From ZC4RG42 sp036676355 (GTDB lineage: Bacteria; Pseudomonadota; Gammaproteobacteria; Burkholderiales; SG8-39), in contig JAKFDA010000055.1 in assembly GCA_036676355.1 (NCBI GenBank), positions 1-64,000 on the forward strand: a stretch of DNA of 64,000 nucleotides, read 5' to 3'. The position numbers and the translations under genes are program-made. Each line of letters begins with the position of its first letter. Position 1 is the stretch's first letter. Of this stretch, positions 34,492 through 42,100 are shown piece by piece. The notes below the pieces were generated by a model that saw only the letters and a list, made by a program, of their open reading frames with translations, did not search any database and had not been told where the DNA came from.

Positions 34492-35115
34492 TCAACTGGT
34501 GTTTTTCGCGCGCTTCAGCAATGGTTCCAGCTTCCGCCACACGGTATCGAGAATGATCGGCTGCGCTTCCGCGGTCGGATGCATCTGATCCGCCTGGAAA
34601 TAGCTGCGCTCGGTAGCCATGCCGTCGAGCAGGAATGGAACGTAGGCCGTCTTGTAGCGTTTGGCCAGATCGCCAAAGGCGGCGTGAAATTCGTCGGCGT
34701 AACGCGGTCCGTAATTCGGCGGCAGGTGCATGCCGGCAACAAGCACTTTGGCGTCCTCACGCTTGGCCGCCTGGATGATTTTGCCCAGATTGGTCTTCAT
34801 CTGCACAACCGGCAGACCGCGCAGACCGTCGTTTGCGCCCAGGGCGAGCACGACAATGCGTGGCTGTGTCCTGCGCAACGTGTCGTCGATACGGGTCGCA
34901 CCGCCGCTGGTGGTCTCGCCGCTGATGCTCGCATTCACGACGGTATAATCGAACTTCTTCGCCTTCAGCCGCTCCTGCAACAGGGCGACCCAACCCTTTT
35001 GCTGGCTGATGCCGTAAGCCGCCGACAGACTGTCGCCATAGACGAGAATAGTGTCTTGGGCGGCGGCAAGGCCGCTCCAACTCAGCAGTATTACGAATAG
35101 CAGACGTTTAAGCAT
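34492..35115 (-). CDS. tesA: TesA-like SGNH hydrolase (arylesterase/lysophospholipase)
   Basis: A 207-residue periplasmic GDSL esterase with a signal peptide (MLKRLLFVILLSWSGLAAA). SGNH blocks: Ser in VYGDSLSAAYGI, Gly in SISGETTSGG, Asn in LALGANDGLRG, and the Asp/His pair in DQMHPTAEAQP. It may act as thioesterase, lysophospholipase or arylesterase. Its ATG overlaps the ATG of the divergent ABC gene (shared CATG). The same tesA/ybbA divergence occurs in E. coli. Confidence 0.94.
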   Translation of the reverse strand: MLKRLLFVILLSWSGLAAAQDTILVYGDSLSAAYGISQQKGWVALLQERLKAKKFDYTVVNASISGETTSGGATRIDDTLRRTQPRIVVLALGANDGLRGLPVVQMKTNLGKIIQAAKREDAKVLVAGMHLPPNYGPRYADEFHAAFGDLAKRYKTAYVPFLLDGMATERSYFQADQMHPTAEAQPIILDTVWRKLEPLLKRAKNTS

Positions 35116-35815
35116 GCAGCGTGATCCCATTGTTCAGATGGTGAAGGCCAACGGTTTGGCGAAAATCGTGCCGGGCGTGAACGGCAACGATTCGCTCAGC
35201 ATTTTGCAGGATATCGAACTGGAAATCCTGCCCGGCGAAGCGGTTGCCGTGGTCGGCGCGTCGGGCTCGGGCAAGTCGACCTTGCTCGGTCTCCTCGCCG
35301 GCTTGGATACGCCGAGCCGCGGTTCGGTTCAACTGGACGGCATCGAGTTGTACGACCTCGACGAAGACGGACGCGCGGCCTTGCGCGCGCGGCTGCTCGG
35401 GTTTGTCTTCCAGTCCTTTCAATTGCTGTCGCCGCTGACCGCGCTGGAAAACGTCATGCTGCCGCTCGAGCTTGCAAACGACGAGCATGCCGAAGCTAAG
35501 GCGCGTGCAATGCTGGAACGTGTCGGCCTGGGCGAACGCCTGAAGCATTATCCGAAGTACTTATCCGGCGGCGAACAGCAGCGCGTCGCGCTGGCGCGCG
35601 CCTTTGTGGTGCATCCGAAGCTGTTGCTTGCCGACGAGCCGACCGGCAACCTCGACGCCGCCACCGGCGCTTCGATCATCGATCTGCTGTTCGAACTGAA
35701 TGCCGAAGCCGGCACGACGCTGGTGCTGGTGACGCATGATGAGACGCTGGCTCGTCGCTGCGGACGGCAGATCCGTCTTGCCGGCGGTCGGATCGTGAAC
35801 GGATCGACGCCGTGA
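35114..35815 (+). CDS. YbbA-like ABC transporter ATP-binding protein
   Basis: A 233-residue ATPase of the LolD/MacB type. Walker A is GASGSGKSTLL, Q-loop FVFQSFQLL, signature LSGGEQQRVALARA, Walker B LLLADEPTGNLD, H-loop VTHDE. It pairs with the large FtsX-like permease encoded next (four-base overlap). Such pairs work as mechanotransmitters or exporters at the envelope. The ATG at 35114 overlaps the divergent tesA start; an ATG at 35141 would separate them. Confidence 0.93.
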   Translation: MQRDPIVQMVKANGLAKIVPGVNGNDSLSILQDIELEILPGEAVAVVGASGSGKSTLLGLLAGLDTPSRGSVQLDGIELYDLDEDGRAALRARLLGFVFQSFQLLSPLTALENVMLPLELANDEHAEAKARAMLERVGLGERLKHYPKYLSGGEQQRVALARAFVVHPKLLLADEPTGNLDAATGASIIDLLFELNAEAGTTLVLVTHDETLARRCGRQIRLAGGRIVNGSTP

Positions 35816-38301
35816 GTCGGCTTGCGTTGCGCATGCTGTTGCGCGACTGGCGCGCGGGCGAACTGCGCGTGCTCGGACTGGCACTGGTTGTCGCCGTGAT
35901 GAGCGTGACGAGCGTCGGTTTTTTTGCCGACCGCGTCCGTCAGGCGCTGGCGGGTGAGGCGCATCAACTGCTCGGCGCCGACTTGCTGATCAGGGGCGAC
36001 CATGCGTTCGACGATGCCTATCATGACGAGGCACTGGCGCGTGGGTTGCGCACAGCCACGGCGGCGACGTTCATCAGCATGGCGCGCGGCGCCGAGAATG
36101 CGCAACTGGTCGGCGTCAAAGCAGTCAGCGCCGCCTATCCGCTGCGCGGCAAATTGCGCGTGGCGCAAGCGCCGAACGCGCCGGATGCGGAAGTCGCCAC
36201 GGTGCCGTCGCCCGGAACGATATGGGTCGATGAACGTGTATTGCCGGCGTTGAACAAGCGGGTCGGCGACGAAATCGAGCTGGGCGACGCGCGACTGAGC
36301 ATCGACGGCATTCTCACGGTCGAGCCGGATCGCGGCGTGAGCTTTTTCAACCTCGCGCCGCGCGTGATGATGAACCAGACCGATGTTGCGGCGACCGGAC
36401 TGATCCAGGTCGGCAGTCGCGTCAATTACGCGTTCTATGTCGCGGGCGAACGGCAAGCGGTGCGGCAATACGAGGCCTGGGCAAAGCCGCGCCTCAGTCG
36501 CGGCGAGGAGATGCAAAGCCTCGACAATGCGCGGCCGGAGATCCGTCAATCGCTCGACCGCGCGCAACAGTTCCTCGGGCTCACCGCATTGCTTGCAGTC
36601 GTGCTCGCCGCCGTGGCGATCGGCCTTTCGACCCAGCGCTACACCAATCGTCATCTCGACGGGTACGCGGTGATGCGCTGTCTGGGCGCGACGCAGCGCA
36701 GACTGACCAGCCTGTTCGCCTGGGAATTCCTTGTCCTCGGCGTGCTCGCCTGCGCGACCGGCTGCGTGCTGGGCTATTTCGCCCAAGGCGTGCTGGCGGC
36801 TTCGCTGAGCGGTTTGATCGGCGGCGGCGAGGCCTTGCCGTCGCCCACGCTGGTGCCTGCGTTGCAGGGCTTCGCCACGGGGCTGGTGTTGCTGCTCGGC
36901 TTCGCGCTACCGCCGCTGCTGCAACTCAAGAACGTTTCCGCTTTGCGCGTGATTCGCCGCGATGTCGGTGCGCCGCGGCAAAGCGCGTTGCTGGCCTACG
37001 GCCTGGGTTTGATCGCATTGTCGGCGTTGCTGATCTGGCAGGCCGGCGATATCAAGCTGGGCAGTTACGTGGTGGGCGGCTTCATCGCGGCATTCGGCTT
37101 GTTCGCCGCGGCCGGTTATTTCGGTTTGCGCGCATCGGCGGTCTTCGGCCGGCACGGCTCGCTGGCGTGGCGTTACGGTCTTGCCTCGTTGCGTCGCCGC
37201 AGTCGCTCGAACACCATTCAGATACTCTCGCTCTCGCTTGGCCTCACCGCCATCCTGCTGCTGAGCTTCACGCGCAACGATCTCATCGACGCGTGGCGCA
37301 GTCGCACGCCGGTCGATGCGCCGAACCGTTTCGTGCTCAACATCCAGCCCGAGCAACGCCAGCCGGTACTCGATTTTTTCGCGCAGCACGGATTGCAGGC
37401 GCCGCACGTGTATCCGATGGTGCGCGGGCGGCTCATTGCGATCAACGATGAAGCAGTCAACGCCGACGCTTACGAGGATCAACGCAGTCGCCGGCTGGTC
37501 GAACGCGAGTTCAACCTTTCTTACATGGATGCGATTCCGGGCCACAATCAAGTGAGCGCCGGTCGCTGGTTCGACGTCGCCGCACTCCAGTCGGGTGCAT
37601 TGTCGGTCGAGCAGGGCATTGCCGAGCGGCTGGGGATCGAGGTCGGTGATCGATTGACGTGGTCGGTCGGCGGCGAGCAGTTCAGCGCGCCGGTGACCAA
37701 CCTGCGCAAACTGAACTGGGATTCGATGCAGGTGAATTTCTTCGTCATCACCACACCGGCGCTGCTGAAGGAATTCCCGACCAGTTACATCACCAGCTTT
37801 CATCTGCCCGGTGCGCAGGGCGCGCTGATGAATGAACTGACGCAGACCTTTCCGAACCTCACCGTGGTCGATATGAGCGCGATTCTGAATCAGGCGTTGA
37901 GCATCATGGAACAGGTCGTACAGGCGGTGCAGTTCGTCTTTCTGTTCGCGCTGATTGCCGGCGTACTGGTGCTGTATTCGGCATTGCTCGCGACACAGGA
38001 CGAGCGCGTGCAGGAGGCGGCGGTCATGCGTGCGCTCGGCGCGTCGCGTGCGCAAGTGGGGCTCGCGCAACGCGCGGAGTTTCTCGCACTCGGGCTGCTT
38101 GCGGGCCTGCTCGCATCGACGGGCGCCAGTGTGATTGGTTATGTACTGGCGTGGAAAGTGTTCGAATTCCCGTACGATCTGAATGCCTGGGTGTGGCTGG
38201 CCGGTCCCGCGCTGGGTTTGTTGTGCGTCGGCTTCAATACCTGGGCTGGTACGCGCGCCGCGTTGTCGCAGCCGCCGATCGTGGCGCTGCGGGAAGCATG
38301 A
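35812..38301 (+). CDS. YbbP-like FtsX-family ABC permease
   Basis: An 829-residue inner-membrane protein with an N-terminal helix, a large periplasmic domain, three central helices with FtsX/MacB-type sequence (residues ~255-430), a second periplasmic domain (~490-690), and three C-terminal helices in which LYSALLATQDERVQEAAVMR and ALGASRAQV are the typical cytoplasmic loop. The start is a GTG overlapping the ATPase gene. The YbbA-YbbP pair is conserved beside tesA. Its substrate is not known. Confidence 0.93.
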   Translation: MSRLALRMLLRDWRAGELRVLGLALVVAVMSVTSVGFFADRVRQALAGEAHQLLGADLLIRGDHAFDDAYHDEALARGLRTATAATFISMARGAENAQLVGVKAVSAAYPLRGKLRVAQAPNAPDAEVATVPSPGTIWVDERVLPALNKRVGDEIELGDARLSIDGILTVEPDRGVSFFNLAPRVMMNQTDVAATGLIQVGSRVNYAFYVAGERQAVRQYEAWAKPRLSRGEEMQSLDNARPEIRQSLDRAQQFLGLTALLAVVLAAVAIGLSTQRYTNRHLDGYAVMRCLGATQRRLTSLFAWEFLVLGVLACATGCVLGYFAQGVLAASLSGLIGGGEALPSPTLVPALQGFATGLVLLLGFALPPLLQLKNVSALRVIRRDVGAPRQSALLAYGLGLIALSALLIWQAGDIKLGSYVVGGFIAAFGLFAAAGYFGLRASAVFGRHGSLAWRYGLASLRRRSRSNTIQILSLSLGLTAILLLSFTRNDLIDAWRSRTPVDAPNRFVLNIQPEQRQPVLDFFAQHGLQAPHVYPMVRGRLIAINDEAVNADAYEDQRSRRLVEREFNLSYMDAIPGHNQVSAGRWFDVAALQSGALSVEQGIAERLGIEVGDRLTWSVGGEQFSAPVTNLRKLNWDSMQVNFFVITTPALLKEFPTSYITSFHLPGAQGALMNELTQTFPNLTVVDMSAILNQALSIMEQVVQAVQFVFLFALIAGVLVLYSALLATQDERVQEAAVMRALGASRAQVGLAQRAEFLALGLLAGLLASTGASVIGYVLAWKVFEFPYDLNAWVWLAGPALGLLCVGFNTWAGTRAALSQPPIVALREA

Positions 38302-38310
38302 TAAAAGCAG

Positions 38311-38397
38311 CTGAGAGCTGAGAGCTGAGAGCTGAGAGCTGAGAGCTGAGAGCTGAGAGCTGAGAGCCAAGAGCCAAAAGCCAAGAGCGGAGAGCCA
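38311..38397 (+). repeat. tandem heptamer repeat (CTGAGAG)n
   Basis: About eight perfect copies of CTGAGAG run from 38311 to 38367, then degrade into GAGCCAAGAGCCAAAAGCC up to 38397. It starts ten bases after the permease stop codon. A TGTGCCTTGGTGGTTCAAGG stretch follows. It is the longest member of the GAGAGC family in this window. Confidence 0.92.
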
Positions 38398-38477
38398 ATG
38401 GGAATGGTGCGTCGGAATTCTGGTGTCTTTGTGCCTTGGTGGTTCAAGGTTTTGTTGAAACATTCATTTAATAAGCT

Positions 38478-38900
38478 ATGAACGATAGAACGCAGGCGGA
38501 GACGGCCGAAGCGGAGCGAACCGTCACCGCGTATGAAGCGCTGGGCGGCGAGCCGAAGCTGCGCCGCATTGTCGAGCGCTTTTATGCATTGATGGATACG
38601 GTGCCGGAGTATTACGGCATCCGTAAAATGCATCCGGCCGATCTGCAATCGTCAACCGACAAGCTGTACATGTTTTTGTCCGGCTGGTTGGGCGGTCCGG
38701 CGCTTTATATCAACGCATACGGCCATCCGCGCTTGCGCGCCCGTCATCTGCCCTTTGCCATCGGCATCGCGGAGCGCGATCAGTGGATGGCGTGCATGGT
38801 GCAGGCGCTCGAGGAGGAAGAGGTGGAGGAACGACTCAGAGAGGTTTTGCGCGCCGCGCTGTTCCAGACGGCGGACTGGATGCGTAATCGTGAGGGGTAG
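38478..38900 (+). CDS. group II truncated haemoglobin
   Basis: A 140-residue 2/2 globin (TrHbO type). It starts with YEALGGEPKLRRIVERFYALMD. The proximal (F8) His is in HPRLRARHLPF, and the G8 Trp is in RDQWMACMVQAL, the mark of group II. The YYGIR and LYMFLSGWLGGP segments fit the CD/E region. It would bind O2 or NO, or act in peroxide defence. It is followed 41 bases later by the TAXI gene. Confidence 0.92.
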   Translation: MNDRTQAETAEAERTVTAYEALGGEPKLRRIVERFYALMDTVPEYYGIRKMHPADLQSSTDKLYMFLSGWLGGPALYINAYGHPRLRARHLPFAIGIAERDQWMACMVQALEEEEVEERLREVLRAALFQTADWMRNREG

Positions 38901-38941
38901 GGCGCATCTCATCGCGCGTACGGCAACCGCGCACATCGATC

Positions 38942-40315
38942 ATGGCGGCTGACACGCCGATGGCCCGCCGGCGCAGGATGCGCGAGCGCTTCAGGAATCT
39001 GTCTTTGCGCGATGCGCTGGCGCTCGGGTTGCCGGCGTTGCTGCTGATCGTCGGCGCGTTCTGGCTGACCGCGCAATTCATTCGCCCGGCGCCGCCCGAT
39101 CATGTCGTACTTTCCAGCGGCGCGGAAGGCGGCGCCTACGAAATGTACGCTGCGCGATACAAACCCATTCTCGAACGTAACGGCGTCGAACTGCGCGAAC
39201 GGCCGTCCGCCGGCGCGCTGGAAAATCTGCAACGTCTGAACGACCCGGACAGCGGCGTCGATGCGGCGTTCGTGCAGGGCGGGCTTGCCAAGGGCGGAGG
39301 CAGCGAGGAACTGGTTTCGCTAGGGAGTTTTTATCTCGAGCCGCTGTGGGTGTTCTATCGCGGGCAGCAGGCCCTCGATCGACTGACGCAACTGAAAGGC
39401 AAGCGCATCGCCGTCGGCCCGGAAGGCAGCGGCACGCGCAGCCTCGCGCTCGAACTGCTGCAAGCCAACGGCGTGCAGTCGGACAACGCCAGACTGCTCC
39501 CGCTCGGCGGTTTGAGCGCTATCACCGCCTTGCAGCAAGGCAAGGCGGATGTGGTGTTCGCCGTCGGCCCGGTACATTCGGCCGCGGTATGGATTGCGTT
39601 GTATACGCCGGAAGTGCGGATTATGAGTCTGGTGCAGGCCGACGCCTATACGCGCCGCTTTCCCTATCTTTCGAAGGTAGAGCTGCCGCGCGGCGCGGTC
39701 GATCTCGAACGCGATATCCCCAAGCATGACGTGCAACTGGTGGCGACAATGGCGACGCTGGTGGCGCGCGAATCGACGCATCCCGCCGTGATCGACCTGC
39801 TGATGCAGGCGGCGAGCGAAGTGCACGGGCCGCCCGGTCTGTTTCAGCGGCCGGGCGAATTTCCCAATGCGCAGCAGATCGATTTTCCACTGTCGAAGGA
39901 AGCGGGCCGCTTTTACAAATCGGGCACCAGTTTCCTGCAGCGCTATCTGCCTTTCTGGGCGGCCACGCTGATCGATCGCATGATCGTGCTGCTCATCCCG
40001 ATCATCGCGGTGATGCTGCCGTTGATGCGTGTGCTGCCTTTGCTGTACGCCTGGCGGGTGCGTGCGCGTGTGTACAAGTGGTATGGCGAACTGAAGTTTC
40101 TCGAAGAGGAAATCGAGCAGAGTCCCGATGACGCATCGCGCGCCGAGTGGCTCGAACGTCTGGAGCGCTTGGAAGACCGGGTGAATCACATTTCCACGCC
40201 GCTCGCGTACGCGAACCAGCTCTATATCCTGCGTGAACACATCGGCATGGTGCGCGATCGCGTGACGCGCGGATCGAAGCACGCCGCGGCGGGCGACGCA
40301 ATTCATACGACTTAG
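38942..40315 (+). CDS. TAXI-family (TRAP-type) substrate-binding protein, membrane-anchored at both ends
   Basis: A 457-residue protein. After a basic start, one membrane helix (LALGLPALLLIVGAFWLTAQF, ~28-48) leads into a TAXI binding domain (VVLSSGAEGGAYEMYAARYKPIL; KRIAVGPEGSGTRSLALELL; GKADVVFAVG). A second helix (IDRMIVLLIPIIAVMLPLM, ~345-365) is followed by a cytoplasmic coiled-coil tail. Ordinary TAXI proteins are free periplasmic ligand carriers for a fused TRAP permease. No permease gene is adjacent, so a sensor or scaffold role is possible. Confidence 0.87.
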   Translation: MAADTPMARRRRMRERFRNLSLRDALALGLPALLLIVGAFWLTAQFIRPAPPDHVVLSSGAEGGAYEMYAARYKPILERNGVELRERPSAGALENLQRLNDPDSGVDAAFVQGGLAKGGGSEELVSLGSFYLEPLWVFYRGQQALDRLTQLKGKRIAVGPEGSGTRSLALELLQANGVQSDNARLLPLGGLSAITALQQGKADVVFAVGPVHSAAVWIALYTPEVRIMSLVQADAYTRRFPYLSKVELPRGAVDLERDIPKHDVQLVATMATLVARESTHPAVIDLLMQAASEVHGPPGLFQRPGEFPNAQQIDFPLSKEAGRFYKSGTSFLQRYLPFWAATLIDRMIVLLIPIIAVMLPLMRVLPLLYAWRVRARVYKWYGELKFLEEEIEQSPDDASRAEWLERLERLEDRVNHISTPLAYANQLYILREHIGMVRDRVTRGSKHAAAGDAIHTT

Positions 40316-40443
40316 GGAGTGTCTGAATGAGTGCCGAGGATGGTCGCGAGCGCGCGAAGCTGTACGAGCGAGGGCAAAGTAGAACAACGCGTTAGCGGTC
40401 CCGAGCTTGCGGCAACCTCAAAAAACCTTAATCAGCGCTTCTT
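40314..40443 (+). mobile_element. MITE-like repeat, copy C (~130 bp)
   Basis: It starts AGGGAGTGTCTGAATGAG at the stop codon of the TAXI gene and ends ACCTTAATCAGCGCTTCTT. It shares GTGCCGAGGATGGTCGCGAG and CGAAGCTGTACGAGCG with copy B. The middle third is diverged from copies A and B. It is in the same orientation as copy B, also directly at a stop codon. Confidence 0.72.
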
Positions 40444-40515
40444 AACGCCGGCGGCTCATCGCTTGAGCCTCGCCATTGGCTATACTGGCCCGACTCTGGA
40501 AGCGAGCGGTCGTTT

Positions 40516-41964
40516 ATGGAACTTTCCCTCATCATTACGGTGTTGTGCGCCGTCGGCGCCTTTGTCTTTGCGTTGCTGTGGCGGTCGACGAAAGCGGGCG
40601 CCGATCTGTACGCGCGACAGGTCAGGGAAGGGGCGGACGAACGACAACGCCTCGCGGAGGACAAGGCCGCCGCGCTTGCGACGGCACAGCAGATCCCGGA
40701 GTTGAAGGCCACACTGGCACAGCGCGAGCGCGAACTGGAAGAAACGCGCGCCGCATCGAGCGAGGTGCGCGCGCAACTGGAAGGATTGCGCACCGAACTG
40801 CGCAAGGAACGCGAGGCCTCGCAGGAAAAATTGGCGACGCTGGAACAGGCGCGCGAGCAGTTGTCCCAGGCATTCAGCGCGCTGTCGGCGCAGGCGCTGA
40901 AAAGCAATAACCAGAGCTTCCTTGAACTGGCGCAGCAGACCCTGGCGAAATTTCAGGAAGTGGCAAGGGGCGACCTCGACAAGCGCCAGCAGGCCATCGA
41001 GCAGGTGGTGAAGCCGGTGCGCGAGTCGCTCGACAAGTTCGATGCGCGCGTGCAGGAACTGGAGAAATCGCGCGTCGGCGCATATGAATCCCTCAGTCAG
41101 CAGGTGCGTTCGCTGGCCGAGACGCAGACGCAGTTGCGTTCCGAGACGGCGAACCTGGTCAAGGCCTTGCGTCAGCCCGCCGTGCGCGGTCGCTGGGGCG
41201 AAATGCAGTTACGTCGCGTGGTCGAAATGGCGGGCATGCTCAAGCATTGCGATTTCGTCGAGCAGCAGAGTGTCACCACCGACGAAGGCAACCTGCTGCG
41301 GCCCGATCTGATCGTGCGCATGCCCGGCGGCGGTCAGATCGTTGTGGACGCGAAGGCGCCGCTGGCCGCGTTCCTCGAAGCCTACGAAGCGTCGGATGAA
41401 GACACGCGCCGCTTGCGCCTGATCGATCACGCCAAACAGTTGCGCACCCACCTGACGGCGCTGAGCCGGCGCTCCTACTGGCAGCAGTTCGAAGGCACGC
41501 CCGACATGGTCGTGCTGTTCGTCCCGGGAGAAATTTTCTACAGCGCCGCGTTCGAGCATGACGCCAGCCTGCTCGAATACAGTTTCGAGAGCCGCGTGTT
41601 GATCGCCAGCCCGACAACCCTGATCGCCTTGCTGCGCACCATCGCCTACGGCTGGCGGCAGGAGGCGCTCGCGGTGAACGCCCGCATGGTGAGTGATCTG
41701 GGCGCCGAACTGCACAAGCGCATTGCCAGCATGGCGACTCACCTGGTTACGTTGGGCAATTCGCTGCAGGGCGCCGTCAAGGCATATAACGGCGCGGTCG
41801 GCTCTATCGAAACCCGTGTGCTGGTCACGGCGCGCAAATTTCGCGATCTGGAGGCCGTCGCAGGGGACGAGGAAATCAAGGAACTCTCGCCGGTCGATGT
41901 CGCGGTGCGGGAGACGAGCGCCGAAGAAATGCGCCCTGTTGCCGATTTACATGTGCTCAAATAG
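40516..41964 (+). CDS. rmuC: DNA recombination protein RmuC
   Basis: A 482-residue protein with an N-terminal membrane helix (LSLIITVLCAVGAFVFALLW), a long coiled coil (~25-190) and the RmuC nuclease-like domain (RQPAVRGRWGEMQLRRVVEMAGM; NLLRPDLIVRMPGGGQIVVDAKAPL; FVPGEIFYSAAFEHDASLLEYSFE). RmuC limits recombination between short inverted repeats, perhaps as a membrane-linked nuclease of the PD-(D/E)xK class (DAK core). It stands alone after the MITE-like copy C. Confidence 0.94.
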   Translation: MELSLIITVLCAVGAFVFALLWRSTKAGADLYARQVREGADERQRLAEDKAAALATAQQIPELKATLAQRERELEETRAASSEVRAQLEGLRTELRKEREASQEKLATLEQAREQLSQAFSALSAQALKSNNQSFLELAQQTLAKFQEVARGDLDKRQQAIEQVVKPVRESLDKFDARVQELEKSRVGAYESLSQQVRSLAETQTQLRSETANLVKALRQPAVRGRWGEMQLRRVVEMAGMLKHCDFVEQQSVTTDEGNLLRPDLIVRMPGGGQIVVDAKAPLAAFLEAYEASDEDTRRLRLIDHAKQLRTHLTALSRRSYWQQFEGTPDMVVLFVPGEIFYSAAFEHDASLLEYSFESRVLIASPTTLIALLRTIAYGWRQEALAVNARMVSDLGAELHKRIASMATHLVTLGNSLQGAVKAYNGAVGSIETRVLVTARKFRDLEAVAGDEEIKELSPVDVAVRETSAEEMRPVADLHVLK

Positions 41965-42100
41965 CGATCGTCGCCCTCAGCAGGTCGGGGGCTACTTGTC
42001 TGGATGAAGTTTTGCGGGGCGCGCCCGGGACCGGCTCACCCGTTGTATAGCGTGGTTTCTGCGCGGCGAGAGCGGCATTCGATCAGTACGGAGCATTTCT

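Noticed and set aside
38311..38397. Possible CRISPR array
   Set aside because: The repeat is a 7-base tandem unit with no spacers and no cas genes nearby.
36907..38463. 518-codon minus-strand frame opposite the FtsX-like permease
   Set aside because: It begins inside the tandem repeat (repeated LSALSSQ residues) and has no family features. It is a shadow.
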